Positions 1 to 5,978 are shown, counted from the stretch's first letter. The stretch: 6,911 nucleotides of DNA from an uncultured Lachnospiraceae bacterium (GCA_902766655.1 CACXEL010000187.1:1-6911), one strand, 5' to 3'. Translations and numbers: made by a program. The notes: generated from the letters alone by a model not told the origin.

Positions 1-54
1 AAGGACCGTCCCTCAGTGTCAAAAAGGACTCTCCCCAATTCTCAAAAAACCGTC
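1..54. repeat. Degenerate remnant of the REP-like GAGGGACGG palindrome family, cut by the window edge
   Basis: The first bases read as a right-hand arm of the palindromes at 5771-5890 and 6825-6909: an AAGGACCGTCCCTCAGTGTC stretch at 1-20 followed by two decayed iterations at 21-43 and 44-57, each starting with an A-run and a GGAC/ACCG core. It lies directly after the GH31 stop codon, the same position the other copies take relative to their genes. The left part is outside the window, so whether it forms a full hairpin and acts as the GH31 terminator cannot be seen. Confidence 0.5.
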
Positions 55-2709
55 TCACATCCCAATCAGATCGAACCTCTCGAACCCGATCGTCACCCGG
101 TGATCCCTTCTCCCGACCGGATATCTGATGATCACCGACCTGAGGCTCTGGCTGTAATACCAGCCAGCCCCGGCCTCCTCGAACCGCCTTCGGTGCAGGA
201 AATGCGCCATTTCCTCCCCGTCCAGCAGCACATAGTAGGGCGCCCGCTCCCGGCAGATGACGTCCAGCTCGACGTCCTCGACGGGACTTTCGTAAGCCCC
301 TTCCCCGCGGAAGCTGATGACCGTCCGCACCCCTGCCTTCATTTCGATCCGGGTCTTCCGGTATACCCCGGCCAGGTAGTCGTTGGAAATGCCGTCATCC
401 TCGTACATCTCGAACTCCCCGTCGACGTCCGGCGCGAGCAGCACCTTCAGGTGCCGCACCGACTCCTTCGAAAGGCTCAGAATATCCTCCGCGGACATGG
501 GCACGATGGCCCCCGACTTCACGAAGAGCGGCACGGACCCCAGCCCGACCGGGACCTCGACCCGCGTGCCCTGCTCATAGGGCTCCCGGGTGTAGAAATC
601 GTACCATCTCACGCGCGCGTCGCCGGTGTCGGGCAGGTAGACCGGCCGCACCGTCTGCCCCTTCTCCACCACCGTGGCGGCCAGGAGGCCGTCGCCCCAC
701 ATGAAGTCCACGGCTTCCTGCCAGGTGCGGGGGTCATTTGTGAACGCGGAGACCAGGGCCTCCATGATGGGCAGGCCCTCCTCGTGGGCTCGGTACATGA
801 GGGAGTAGAGGTAGGGGCTCATGCGGTAGCGGAAGCGGATCGCGTCCCGGATATACCCGGTCATGTCCCCGTACATCCAGGGCTCGGTCACGGTGTTGTC
901 CGTGTTTGTCGAGTGGATGGAGAACCGCGGCTGGAAAATGCCGTTCTGCACCCACCTCACCAGCAGTTCCGCCTCCGGCGCCGGCCCGAAAAATCCGCCG
1001 ATGTCGCAGCCGTTATTGGCCACGCCGGACAGCCCCATCCCGAGAATGGTGGCGATATTGTACCTGAGCGTGTCCCAGCCTGTCATGTTGTCGCCGGCCC
1101 AGACCTGGGCGTAGCGCTGGATCCCCGCGTGCCCGCTCCGGCACACGGAAAATGGCCGGACACCCGGAGCCACCTCGAGGCTGGCCTCGTTGGACAGCCT
1201 GCACATGAGGCCCGGCATGACGGACTTGAGCGCCCCGATGGTCCCGCGCCTGTCCCGGGAAATGAAGCCACTCCCGCCGCAGTCACCGGCTAAGCAGCCA
1301 TCAAGACTGTCCGCCGCTTCCCGCCGGCCTCCCGCGGAGCAGCCGTCAGGGCAATCGGCCCCGCGCCACCCCTCAAAATCCACCGGCGAATCCTTGTCGA
1401 CGATGGAGTCATACTCGCAGTTGTCGTTCCAGATCGACTCACACCCATATGTAAGCAGGCTCTTCTTCAGATACTCCTTCCACGCCTCCCGCGCCGCGGG
1501 CTTTGTAAAATCCACAAAGAGCCCCTTTCCTCCCCACCAGGTCCCGACGGCCAGGCCGTCCAGGCTGCCCTTGCCCTCGGGGGCGTCGGGGGAGGCGGCG
1601 AGGAACATGCCGCGGGCCTTCATTTCCATGAGGAGCGGGTGGACCAGGAGCATGCCGGGCTTCACGTTGGCGGAGACGACGATGCCGCGGGCCTTCATTT
1701 CCGCGAACCAGGCCGCCGGGTCCTTGAAGCGGCGCCTGTTCCAGGTGAAGGAGCAGCGCCTGATGCCCTCCGGCGTATCGACGGCGCAGTACCCCGATGA
1801 CAAATGAAACCCGTCGATGGGAATCCCTTCCTCCCTGGCTGTGTCTATAAAGGAGAGCACTGCCTCGTCGCAGTCCCGCGGCAGCTCCGGGTAGTACATG
1901 GAGGAGCCCAGGTAGCCCAGGGCGGCCCTGGGCAGCATGGCGGACTTGCCCGTGAGGTCCGTGTACCGGCGGATCACGTCGCGGAAGGCAGGTCCTGCGA
2001 TCAGGAAGAGGTCCACGTCGCCGGAGTCCGCGCAGAAGGTGGCGTGGCGGTGCCAGTAGTTGCGGAGCTCGCGGCCCATGTTGAAGGTGCACTCCGCTGT
2101 GCAGTGGTAGAAATAGCCCACCGCCTTCTTCGACGCCCCCTGCAGTTTTATATAGAAGGGAATGTGTTTGTAGAGGCTGTCGGTCTTCGCCGGATCGTAC
2201 CCCAGGGAGTCGCCGGGGGCCATGGTCATGAACTCGCCGGCCTTGTCGAGGCCGCCGGTCTTCTCGCCGAAGCCGTAGAAATGGTCGTCATTTTCGATCC
2301 GCGCCGCGTGCAGCCGCCGGCCGTTGCCGTCCTCCCGGAAGGCCAGGTCCGGAATATCCTCGTGGAGCAGCGTGCCCTCCCTGTCAAATACAGACAGGTA
2401 AAACGGATCTTTGTGCACGACCACCTTGAGCTCCCTGCCCGCAAGGACCGCTTCCGCCGGCCCGTCGGTCAGTTCCGCAGGCGCCACTGCGACCTTCTTC
2501 CGTTCCCCTTTCATGAATTCGTCAGTCCGGGATTCCCAGGCCGTCATGACGAGGCTGTAGGAGGCTTCGTCCCAGTCCCCGTCAAATCCCGCCCGGATCC
2601 GCAGAATGTGGTCCGTCAGGAACCAGACGCGGATTTCCGCCCCGTCCGTTGGGATCCTGTAGCAGTTCGTCCCGGCCGTCACCGGACCGGCAGAGTAGCA
2701 TATCTTCAT
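55..2709 (-). CDS. Glycoside hydrolase family 31 enzyme (alpha-glucosidase/alpha-xylosidase-like)
   Basis: An 884-residue retaining alpha-glycosidase of family GH31, expected to remove terminal alpha-linked glucose, xylose or galactose from oligosaccharides. No signal peptide is visible, so it is probably cytosolic. An N-terminal beta-sandwich (about 1-255) carries YGFGEKTG at 145-152. The barrel (about 256-640) has FHLSSGY at 301-307, the nucleophile Asp429 in SIWNDNCEYD, the acid/base Asp540 in QVWAGDNMTGWD, ANNGCDIGGFFG at 564-575 and PRFSIHS at 594-600. The C-terminal beta domain has YEDDGISNDY at 769-778. The SSGY and WNDNxE forms point to an uncharacterised clostridial GH31 subgroup, so the substrate cannot be named. 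The ATG at 2707-2709 follows AAGGAAGG on the minus strand at a normal distance. A Gly/Cys-rich stretch (about 445-490) follows the nucleophile and looks like an insertion. The protein is somewhat longer than many GH31 enzymes. A TATAAT lies at 2725-2730 (minus) but is too close to the start to be a convincing promoter. The family call is secure, the specificity is not. Confidence 0.95.
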   Translation of the reverse strand: MKICYSAGPVTAGTNCYRIPTDGAEIRVWFLTDHILRIRAGFDGDWDEASYSLVMTAWESRTDEFMKGERKKVAVAPAELTDGPAEAVLAGRELKVVVHKDPFYLSVFDREGTLLHEDIPDLAFREDGNGRRLHAARIENDDHFYGFGEKTGGLDKAGEFMTMAPGDSLGYDPAKTDSLYKHIPFYIKLQGASKKAVGYFYHCTAECTFNMGRELRNYWHRHATFCADSGDVDLFLIAGPAFRDVIRRYTDLTGKSAMLPRAALGYLGSSMYYPELPRDCDEAVLSFIDTAREEGIPIDGFHLSSGYCAVDTPEGIRRCSFTWNRRRFKDPAAWFAEMKARGIVVSANVKPGMLLVHPLLMEMKARGMFLAASPDAPEGKGSLDGLAVGTWWGGKGLFVDFTKPAAREAWKEYLKKSLLTYGCESIWNDNCEYDSIVDKDSPVDFEGWRGADCPDGCSAGGRREAADSLDGCLAGDCGGSGFISRDRRGTIGALKSVMPGLMCRLSNEASLEVAPGVRPFSVCRSGHAGIQRYAQVWAGDNMTGWDTLRYNIATILGMGLSGVANNGCDIGGFFGPAPEAELLVRWVQNGIFQPRFSIHSTNTDNTVTEPWMYGDMTGYIRDAIRFRYRMSPYLYSLMYRAHEEGLPIMEALVSAFTNDPRTWQEAVDFMWGDGLLAATVVEKGQTVRPVYLPDTGDARVRWYDFYTREPYEQGTRVEVPVGLGSVPLFVKSGAIVPMSAEDILSLSKESVRHLKVLLAPDVDGEFEMYEDDGISNDYLAGVYRKTRIEMKAGVRTVISFRGEGAYESPVEDVELDVICRERAPYYVLLDGEEMAHFLHRRRFEEAGAGWYYSQSLRSVIIRYPVGRRDHRVTIGFERFDLIGM

Positions 2710-2758
2710 AGCGTTCCTTCCTTAATTATACTGACGCAGGGGCTGGCGGACGCGGGGC

Positions 2759-2836
2759 GGGCGGTTCCTCTGCCAGGGGTTCTGGACAAGGGTCCGGCCG
2801 CCAGAGGACTCCTCTTTATGGGAGGCTTCCGCTCGC
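2759..2836 (+). repeat. Mosaic repeat, copy A (78 bp)
   Basis: Direct repeat of copy B at 2855-2931, differing by one indel (CTGGACAAGG against CTGGCAAGG) and four substitutions near the right end. It starts GGGCGGTTCCTCTGCC and ends CCGCTCGC. It contains CCTCTG and CAGAGG about 30 bases apart, so each copy can fold on itself. No mobile-element gene is attached. Confidence 0.85.
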
Positions 2837-2854
2837 GTGGCGCGGGCGCGGAGA

Positions 2855-2931
2855 GGGCGGTTCCTCTGCCAGGGGTTCTGGCAAGGGTCCGGCCGCCAGA
2901 GGTCTCCTCTTTACGGGACGCTCCCGCTCGC
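2855..2931 (+). repeat. Mosaic repeat, copy B (77 bp)
   Basis: Nearly identical to copy A, 96 bases downstream in the same orientation. Its segment 2896-2917 is an exact reverse complement of 3052-3073 in copy C (22 bp), tying the direct and inverted copies into one family. Confidence 0.85.
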
Positions 2932-2961
2932 TCGGACTGGCAGCGGTACAGGTGGGGGGCG

Positions 2962-2990
2962 GGGTCCGGCTGCGTGAGGCTGCCGGACCC
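2962..2990. repeat. GC-rich hairpin in the centre of the repeat mosaic
   Basis: GGGTCCGGC at 2962-2970 pairs perfectly with GCCGGACCC at 2982-2990 across an 11-base loop. The right half, AGGCTGCCGGACCC (2977-2990), recurs exactly at 3162-3175 inside copy D, so this hairpin is probably a partial fifth copy of the family. No T-run follows on either strand, so it is not an obvious terminator. Confidence 0.7.
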
Positions 2991-3003
2991 GCGTCCCCAC
3001 GTA

Positions 3004-3030
3004 GGACTTTCGGGCTTTGCCCGAAAGTCT
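3004..3030. repeat. 11-bp perfect inverted repeat with TTT loop
   Basis: GACTTTCGGGC at 3005-3015 pairs with GCCCGAAAGTC at 3019-3029 across a TTT loop, with a possible extra G-T pair outside. It sits between the forward copies (A, B) and inverted copies (C, D). The stem is terminator-like but has no flanking U-tract on either strand. Confidence 0.75.
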
Positions 3031-3051
3031 AGTACCGGCCGTCCTCGGACG

Positions 3052-3113
3052 CCCGTAAAGAGGAGACCTCTGGCAGCCTGACGTTGGGAGCGGTCGGGCA
3101 GAGGAACACGCCC
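3052..3113 (-). repeat. Mosaic repeat, copy C (inverted, divergent)
   Basis: Reverse-complement relative of copies A and B. Bases 3052-3073 match copy B exactly in inverse, the middle is diverged, and the far end GGCAGAGGAACACGC (3097-3111) corresponds to the GTTCCTCTGCC start of A and B. Confidence 0.7.
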
Positions 3114-3134
3114 GTGCGCGCCCGGCCAGGCGAA

Positions 3135-3150
3135 CTTCGGATGTCCGAAG
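3135..3150. repeat. Short 7-bp hairpin at the edge of copy D
   Basis: CTTCGGA at 3135-3141 pairs with TCCGAAG at 3144-3150 around a two-base loop, so the terminal pair is probably open. It directly adjoins the GGAGGAGACCTC motif of copy D. Confidence 0.5.
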
Positions 3151-3206
3151 GAGGAGACCTCAGGCTGCCGGACCCATTGGTCGGAATCTCAGGCAGAGGA
3201 ACACGC
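3148..3206 (-). repeat. Mosaic repeat, copy D (inverted, divergent)
   Basis: Same orientation as copy C. It shares GAGGAGACCTC at its left, then GGCTGCCGGACCC, then GGCAGAGGAACACGC at 3192-3206, which is identical to 3097-3111 in copy C. The middle is diverged. Confidence 0.65.
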
Positions 3207-3742
3207 ACGATGGCGTCAGATCTGTAACTCTCTTCAGTGTGAATACACACGGGCGATGGAAATTGTGGCAGCGGGACATATTATTGCTGTCGGCAAGCGC
3301 AGAAGCTTCTTTTCAGTACTCGCCGCTGGATTATCGACCTAATGACATTTTATCTGCAAGCACCGGCTTTGTATACCCCGGATCTTGCAACAGGAAGTGT
3401 CAAAGGTTTTTTGTGTCGGCTGCCTTAGCGGACATCAGATTGGTAGTTGCTCAAGAAGCAGATGACCTTGACAGGAGAAGAAGGGTACAGCAGAAAAGAT
3501 CCCTGCGGCCGGAGAAGGGCCTTCCGGCAGCAGGAATCTTTTGTGTTCAGTTCGATTATTGAATTTGTGCACGTGCCTGAGGATAACACGGACGACGCAT
3601 TTGGCGCGGACTGTGGCGCAGTGCTCCAGCCGGTGTCGGGGCCCGGCGGGAAATCAGGCCAACTGAGCGGCCGGAATGGCCGCGTGAATCCTCAGCCCGT
3701 GCCGGGTCTTCGGTGTGAATGCGGGCTGCTTCCTTTGAGCTC
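3207..3742. other. Gene-free stretch with several secondary-structure elements
   Basis: I see no convincing gene on either strand. Open frames exist (for example 3239-3562 plus and 3447-3914 plus), but none has a family motif or a good ribosome binding site, and the second overlaps the pseudogene antisense. The left half is less GC-rich than its neighbours. Structures include the long hairpin at 3494-3542 and a GCGGCC/GGCCGC hairpin (3667-3672 with 3678-3683, loop GGAAT) within a GC-rich block at about 3580-3735. A TATAAT at 3744-3749 (plus) has no matching -35. Confidence 0.5.
3494..3542 (-). terminator. Long imperfect hairpin, candidate bidirectional terminator
   Basis: Bases 3494-3513 pair with 3523-3542 at 18 of 20 positions (mismatches at 3501/3535 and 3507/3529), leaving a loop of about nine bases. 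The outer stem is AAAAGAT/ATCTTTT, so each strand ends in a T-run, as in bidirectional intrinsic terminators. On the minus strand it lies about 200 bases past the end of the Rpn-like remnant, whose transcript it could stop. No plus-strand gene ends immediately upstream. The T-run is short, so a structured RNA or a mobile-element end remains possible. Confidence 0.45.
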
Positions 3743-4011
3743 TTATAATCTATCCATGAATTTAGGCTGCTCTGAGACCGGAATCTTCAGTATTTCCATC
3801 GCCTGTTGGGCAGAGATGTGGAGGCCCGCCATGACGTTTTTAATACTTTCCAGTCGGCTCTCATCAATGCCTTCCCGTCTGCCTTATACATGGAGAAGGG
3901 CTGGGCATCCGTGAGATCCTCTTCCCGAATGATCGGCTGCCCTTTGAAGATGTCGGCAAATACATCGTTCATGGCCTCCAGCGTCTTTTCTGTCATATCT
4001 TTTGCGCCCAA
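3743..4011 (-). pseudogene. Internally deleted remnant of an Rpn / PD-(D/E)XK transposase-like gene
   Basis: The minus strand reads from a TTG start (4009-4011), preceded by AGGGAGG at 4021-4027. It gives an N-terminal segment of about 45 residues containing DMTEKTLEAMNDVFADI and REEDLTDAQPFSMYKADG. I recognise this as the N-terminus of a Lachnospiraceae family related to Rpn recombination-promoting nucleases and PD-(D/E)XK transposase-like proteins. After KADG (about 3874) the family-like sequence continues in another frame as REGIDESRLESIKNVMAG, then HISAQQAMEILKIPVSEQP and FMDRL, with a TAA stop at 3743-3745. That resembles the C-terminus of the same family. The nuclease core, probably some 200 residues, is missing, and the junction shifts the frame. 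The unshifted frame runs to 3787 with meaningless residues. ADI joins directly to FKGQP, where I would expect several hydrophobic residues, suggesting a second small in-frame deletion. Family recognition is from memory; the two-frame continuity is directly visible. Confidence 0.75.
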
Positions 4012-4061
4012 ACGCCGGCACCTCCCTGAATGAAATGGTGAAAAGATATGCCATCAACAGT

Positions 4062-4090
4062 ATGATAGCAATCCTGCGCCGGGAAATCAA
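4062..4090 (-). promoter_or_regulatory. Sigma-A type promoter of the Rpn-like remnant
   Basis: On the minus strand, TTGATT (4085-4090) is separated by exactly 17 bases from TATCAT (4062-4067), which is preceded by TGC, an extended -10. Transcription would start near 4055, about 44 bases before the TTG start codon. Despite the broken gene, the promoter and Shine-Dalgarno site look intact, so the remnant may still be transcribed. Confidence 0.6.
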
Positions 4091-4416
4091 TGCATACCCG
4101 GCGCCTTGGTGCCATGAAAGATAGCACTTTTTGGGGAGCTTGTCTCCGGATTTTTGCGAAGTCGATAAGATAGTATTATGAATCCCGCGAATCTGATAAA
4201 ATTCTGTTATGCATGCGGAAGAAGGGGAAGCCATTTTTTCACGGCTCAGGGAGGACTGCCTCTTCTTCTGTTGCCTGTTTTTTGCGGTCTCTGTGGAAAT
4301 GGACTTCCGGCAACTGAGATGTTCCGGCAGGGAATCGGTCCACTGCTTTCTGCATTTTCTGTGGAAATAGACCCTTTTATTCCGCACGCTTCGAGGTGGT
4401 CCCGCCCGCCCGGCGC
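4091..4416. other. AT-richer intergenic region with no recognisable gene
   Basis: No supported gene on either strand. A long minus-strand frame (3884-4387) crosses this stretch and then runs out of frame through the pseudogene, so it is not credible. Small direct repeats occur: CTGTGGAAAT at 4291-4300 and 4359-4368, and TTCCGGCA at 4305-4312 and 4322-4329. Composition is visibly less GC-rich than the flanking genes, fitting decayed or acquired DNA. Confidence 0.45.
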
Positions 4417-4425
4417 TGATATACT
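4417..4425 (+). promoter_or_regulatory. Extended -10 promoter of the small ORF-DUF1232-AIM24 unit
   Basis: TGATATACT forms a TGn extended -10 with TATACT at 4420-4425. There is no recognisable -35 about 17 bases upstream, which extended -10 promoters can tolerate. The predicted start is near 4432, about 35 bases ahead of the first ORF. Confidence 0.45.
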
Positions 4426-4466
4426 GTAGTCATACAAGGAAGCTGCGGAAAGGAGAGCGAGGCCGG

Positions 4467-4673
4467 ATGGACACGAGGACGAGAATAGCAGCCATCACCC
4501 TGGCGGAAAAGCTGGACAGGCAGCCTGCCTATGCTTCGAGGATCGGCGTCTCGCTGACCGGCCTTCCGGGGAGGAGCCGCGACGGTGATCCTCCCGGCAG
4601 GAGCCATGGCTGCTGCGGCGCGGACTCAAAGGCTCTCCCGGAAAATCCGCGGCGAATCCAAAATGATGGGTGA
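4467..4673 (+). CDS. Small hypothetical protein (68 aa, doubtful C-terminal half)
   Basis: The ATG at 4467 follows AAAGGAG (4449-4455) at 11 bases, a slightly long spacing, and lies just after a candidate promoter. The first 31 residues (MDTRTRIAAITLAEKLDRQP, then AYASRIGVSLT) are helix-forming. They resemble short clostridial proteins of about 40 residues that I recall only loosely. From about residue 32 the sequence turns Gly/Pro/Arg-rich with Cys-Cys and no evident fold. That region overlaps a GC-rich hairpin (4566-4575 with 4589-4597, one bulged G), so the tail may be untranslated structure or the result of a frameshift after about 4560. The stop is 25 bases before the DUF1232 gene, consistent with co-transcription or translational coupling. 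No function is assigned, and it could be only a leader ORF. Confidence 0.45.
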   Translation: MDTRTRIAAITLAEKLDRQPAYASRIGVSLTGLPGRSRDGDPPGRSHGCCGADSKALPENPRRIQNDG

Positions 4674-4698
4674 AGAATCGCACAAAGGAGGTTACAAT

Positions 4699-4848
4699 AT
4701 GAATAGAAGGTTATTGCTTCTGGTGGCTCTCATTTATCTGATCTGGCCCCTGGACCTCATGCCGGGCGTGCCGGTGGACGACATTGTCGTGATCGTGCTC
4801 AGCGTGCTGGCCCAGATGGACAGGGACAGACTGAATTATTACGAATGA
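4699..4848 (+). CDS. DUF1232 (YkvA-like) small membrane protein, 49 aa
   Basis: Too short for many gene finders, but well supported. AAAGGAGG at 4684-4691 lies 7 bases before the ATG, and the 49 residues match the DUF1232/YkvA core: YLIWPLDLMPGVPVDDIVVI at residues 13-32 is the family's (Y)xxxPxDLxPxxxxxDD signature. It is a single hydrophobic hairpin-like unit (about residues 5-38) with a basic start (MNRR) and a charged end (MDRDRLNYYE), so probably membrane-associated. Many DUF1232 proteins are about 100 residues or more; this is a minimal version holding little beyond the signature. The domain's role is not established. It lies between a small ORF and the AIM24 gene, probably in one transcript. 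Confidence 0.8.
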   Translation: MNRRLLLLVALIYLIWPLDLMPGVPVDDIVVIVLSVLAQMDRDRLNYYE

Positions 4849-4861
4849 TTTTTGATACTGG

Positions 4862-4911
4862 CGCTGCCGGCGGGGCGGGTCTGCATTTTCCGGATGCGCG
4901 CGGCGGCAGCG
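4862..4911 (+). other. Intercistronic GC-rich hairpin before the AIM24 gene
   Basis: CGCTGCCG at 4862-4869 pairs with CGGCAGCG at 4904-4911 across a 34-base GC-rich loop that can pair further. No T-run follows, so it is more likely a transcript-processing or stability element within the operon than a terminator. It occupies most of the 102-base gap between the DUF1232 stop and the AIM24 start. Confidence 0.4.
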
Positions 4912-4950
4912 GTGTAACACAGGTGACCATCAGCAACGGGAGGAAAGAAA

Positions 4951-5760
4951 ATGCGTGTTTTGAATCTTGAGAACAAGGACCGCCACATCACCAAGCGCCT
5001 CGGCAATTTCAGCGTCCTGGAGTACGACAGGGACCTCAGCGTCGGCTCGGGAAATGCCATCAACACCTACTTCATGGGCCAGATGGGCGTCCGCAGGCGG
5101 CAGCTGGTCATCAACCTGACCGGCAAGAACACGGCGGTGATCCAGGCCGGCGCCATGCAGTGGATGGCGGGCAACGTCATCGCGACCAGCGGCGTGAAGG
5201 GCGTCGGCGACCTCCTGGGCAAGGCCATCCGGGGCTCCATGACCAAGGAATCCGCGGTCAAGCCGGAGTACAAGGGCGAGGGCATCCTGGTCCTCGAGCC
5301 GACCTACAAGCACATCATTCTGGTCGACGTGGCCCAGTGGGGACACGGTATCACCGTGGAGGACGGCATGTTCTACGCCTGCGACGGTACCGTGCGGCAG
5401 AGCGTCGTGGCCAGAAGAAGCATCTCCTCGGCTGTTCTGGGAAATGAAGGCCTCTTCAACCTGGCGCTTTCCGGCCAGGGCATCGCGGCCCTGGAGAGCA
5501 ACGTGCCGGAGGAGGAGCTCATCTGCGTGGACCTCAACGACGACGAGATCAGGATCGACGGCGATATGGCCGTCTGCTGGTCCTCCGGGCTTTCCTTCAC
5601 CGTCGAGAAGTCGACCAAGTCCCTGGTCGGCTCCGCCATCAGCGGCGAAGGCCTGGTCAACGTCTACCGCGGCACCGGCCGCGTGCTCATGAGCCCGGTC
5701 GCCAACACGGCCTCCTGGTTCAACGCCACCGCCCAGACCAAGGCCAGCCCGGCCAAGTGA
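4951..5760 (+). CDS. AIM24 family protein
   Basis: A 269-residue AIM24-family protein, the bacterial relative of yeast mitochondrial Aim24. The family forms a compact beta-rich fold that tends to trimerise; no enzymatic activity is established. Family features visible here: QAGAMQWMAGNV at 65-76, GILVLEPTYKHI at 111-122 and EDGMFYACDG at 137-146. Further on are NEGLFNLALSGQGIAALES at 165-183 (the loop-strand most typical of the family), DGDMAVCWSS at 203-212 and SGEGLVNVYRGTGRVLMSP at 231-249. There is no signal peptide or membrane segment, and its length is normal for a bacterial member. GGGAGG (4938-4943) lies 7 bases before the ATG. It is probably the last gene of the unit starting near 4432, and a long palindrome follows its stop within 11-25 bases. 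An association with the DUF1232 peptide at the membrane is possible but only inferred from adjacency. Confidence 0.92.
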   Translation: MRVLNLENKDRHITKRLGNFSVLEYDRDLSVGSGNAINTYFMGQMGVRRRQLVINLTGKNTAVIQAGAMQWMAGNVIATSGVKGVGDLLGKAIRGSMTKESAVKPEYKGEGILVLEPTYKHIILVDVAQWGHGITVEDGMFYACDGTVRQSVVARRSISSAVLGNEGLFNLALSGQGIAALESNVPEEELICVDLNDDEIRIDGDMAVCWSSGLSFTVEKSTKSLVGSAISGEGLVNVYRGTGRVLMSPVANTASWFNATAQTKASPAK

Positions 5761-5770
5761 TCCCCTCTCA

Positions 5771-5890
5771 GAGACTGAGGTGATGAGACTGAGGGACGCA
5801 AACTGGGACCGAGGGACGGACCTTTTTCCCAAAATGGGAAAAAGGTCCGTCCCTCGGTCCCAGTTTGCGTCCCTCAGTCTCCTCAGTCTC
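5771..5890. repeat. REP-like palindrome with 47-bp perfect stem; likely bidirectional terminator
   Basis: Bases 5785-5831 are the exact reverse complement of 5835-5881, leaving only an AAA loop. A further 9-bp outer stem joins 5771-5779 to 5882-5890, with five bases bulged on the left. The arm is modular, with GAGACTGAGGGACG followed by GACCGAGGGACGGACC and a T-run near the tip. The same core recurs at 6825-6909 and, decayed, at 1-54. It starts 11 bases after the AIM24 stop and ends 8 bases before the next promoter's extended -10, so it probably separates the two transcription units. Modular GGGACGG palindromes of this sort occur as REP-like sequences in Clostridia, in some cases mobilised by RAYT (IS200-type) transposases. 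No such transposase is in the window. Confidence 0.92.
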
Positions 5891-5897
5891 ACGCATA

Positions 5898-5906
5898 TGC
5901 TATAAT
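5898..5906 (+). promoter_or_regulatory. Extended -10 promoter of the cystatin-like lipoprotein gene
   Basis: TGCTATAAT gives a perfect TATAAT (5901-5906) with a TGn extension. The -35 region would fall on the end of the palindrome (about 5878-5883) and does not match TTGACA. Transcription would begin near 5913, giving a leader of about 138 bases. Confidence 0.6.
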
Positions 5907-5978
5907 TGATGAAGCGATAATATTCCAGCAAAAATCTTTGAACTATTCTGCACCCCGCATGCAACATTCCCCTTGGGA

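Noticed and set aside
16..1293. 425-residue plus-strand open frame opposite the GH31 gene
   Set aside because: It is antisense to a clearly coding GH31 frame, has His/Pro/Val-rich composition typical of GC-rich shadows, and shows no family motif.
2725..2730. TATAAT on the minus strand as the GH31 promoter
   Set aside because: It lies only about 16 bases before the ATG, so the predicted start would fall in the Shine-Dalgarno site, and no -35 is visible. The true promoter is probably further upstream, in or beyond the repeat mosaic.
1804..3081. Second 425-residue plus-strand open frame running from the GH31 gene into the repeat mosaic
   Set aside because: It is antisense to GH31 and then translates repeats, with no recognisable domain or ribosome binding site.
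2759..3206. CRISPR array
   Set aside because: The copies occur in both orientations, differ in length and spacing, and are internally palindromic; there are no regular spacers and no cas genes.
3577..3735. Possible cobalamin riboswitch on the plus strand (GGTG, then GGGAAATCAGG...CTGAGCGG, then GCGTGAA)
   Set aside because: Some short blocks echo the conserved core, but the GGTGAAAATCC loop, GCCACTG and the final AGTC-GGA-ACC block are missing, and no downstream plus-strand gene would be controlled. A covariance-model scan against the cobalamin family would settle it; a significant hit would overturn this.
3884..4387. 167-residue minus-strand open frame across the intergenic region
   Set aside because: It runs out of frame through the Rpn-like remnant, which has its own promoter and Shine-Dalgarno site, and has no known motif.
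4930..5967. 345-residue minus-strand open frame opposite AIM24
   Set aside because: The plus frame encodes an unmistakable AIM24 protein; the minus frame is low-information shadow sequence that also reads through the palindrome.
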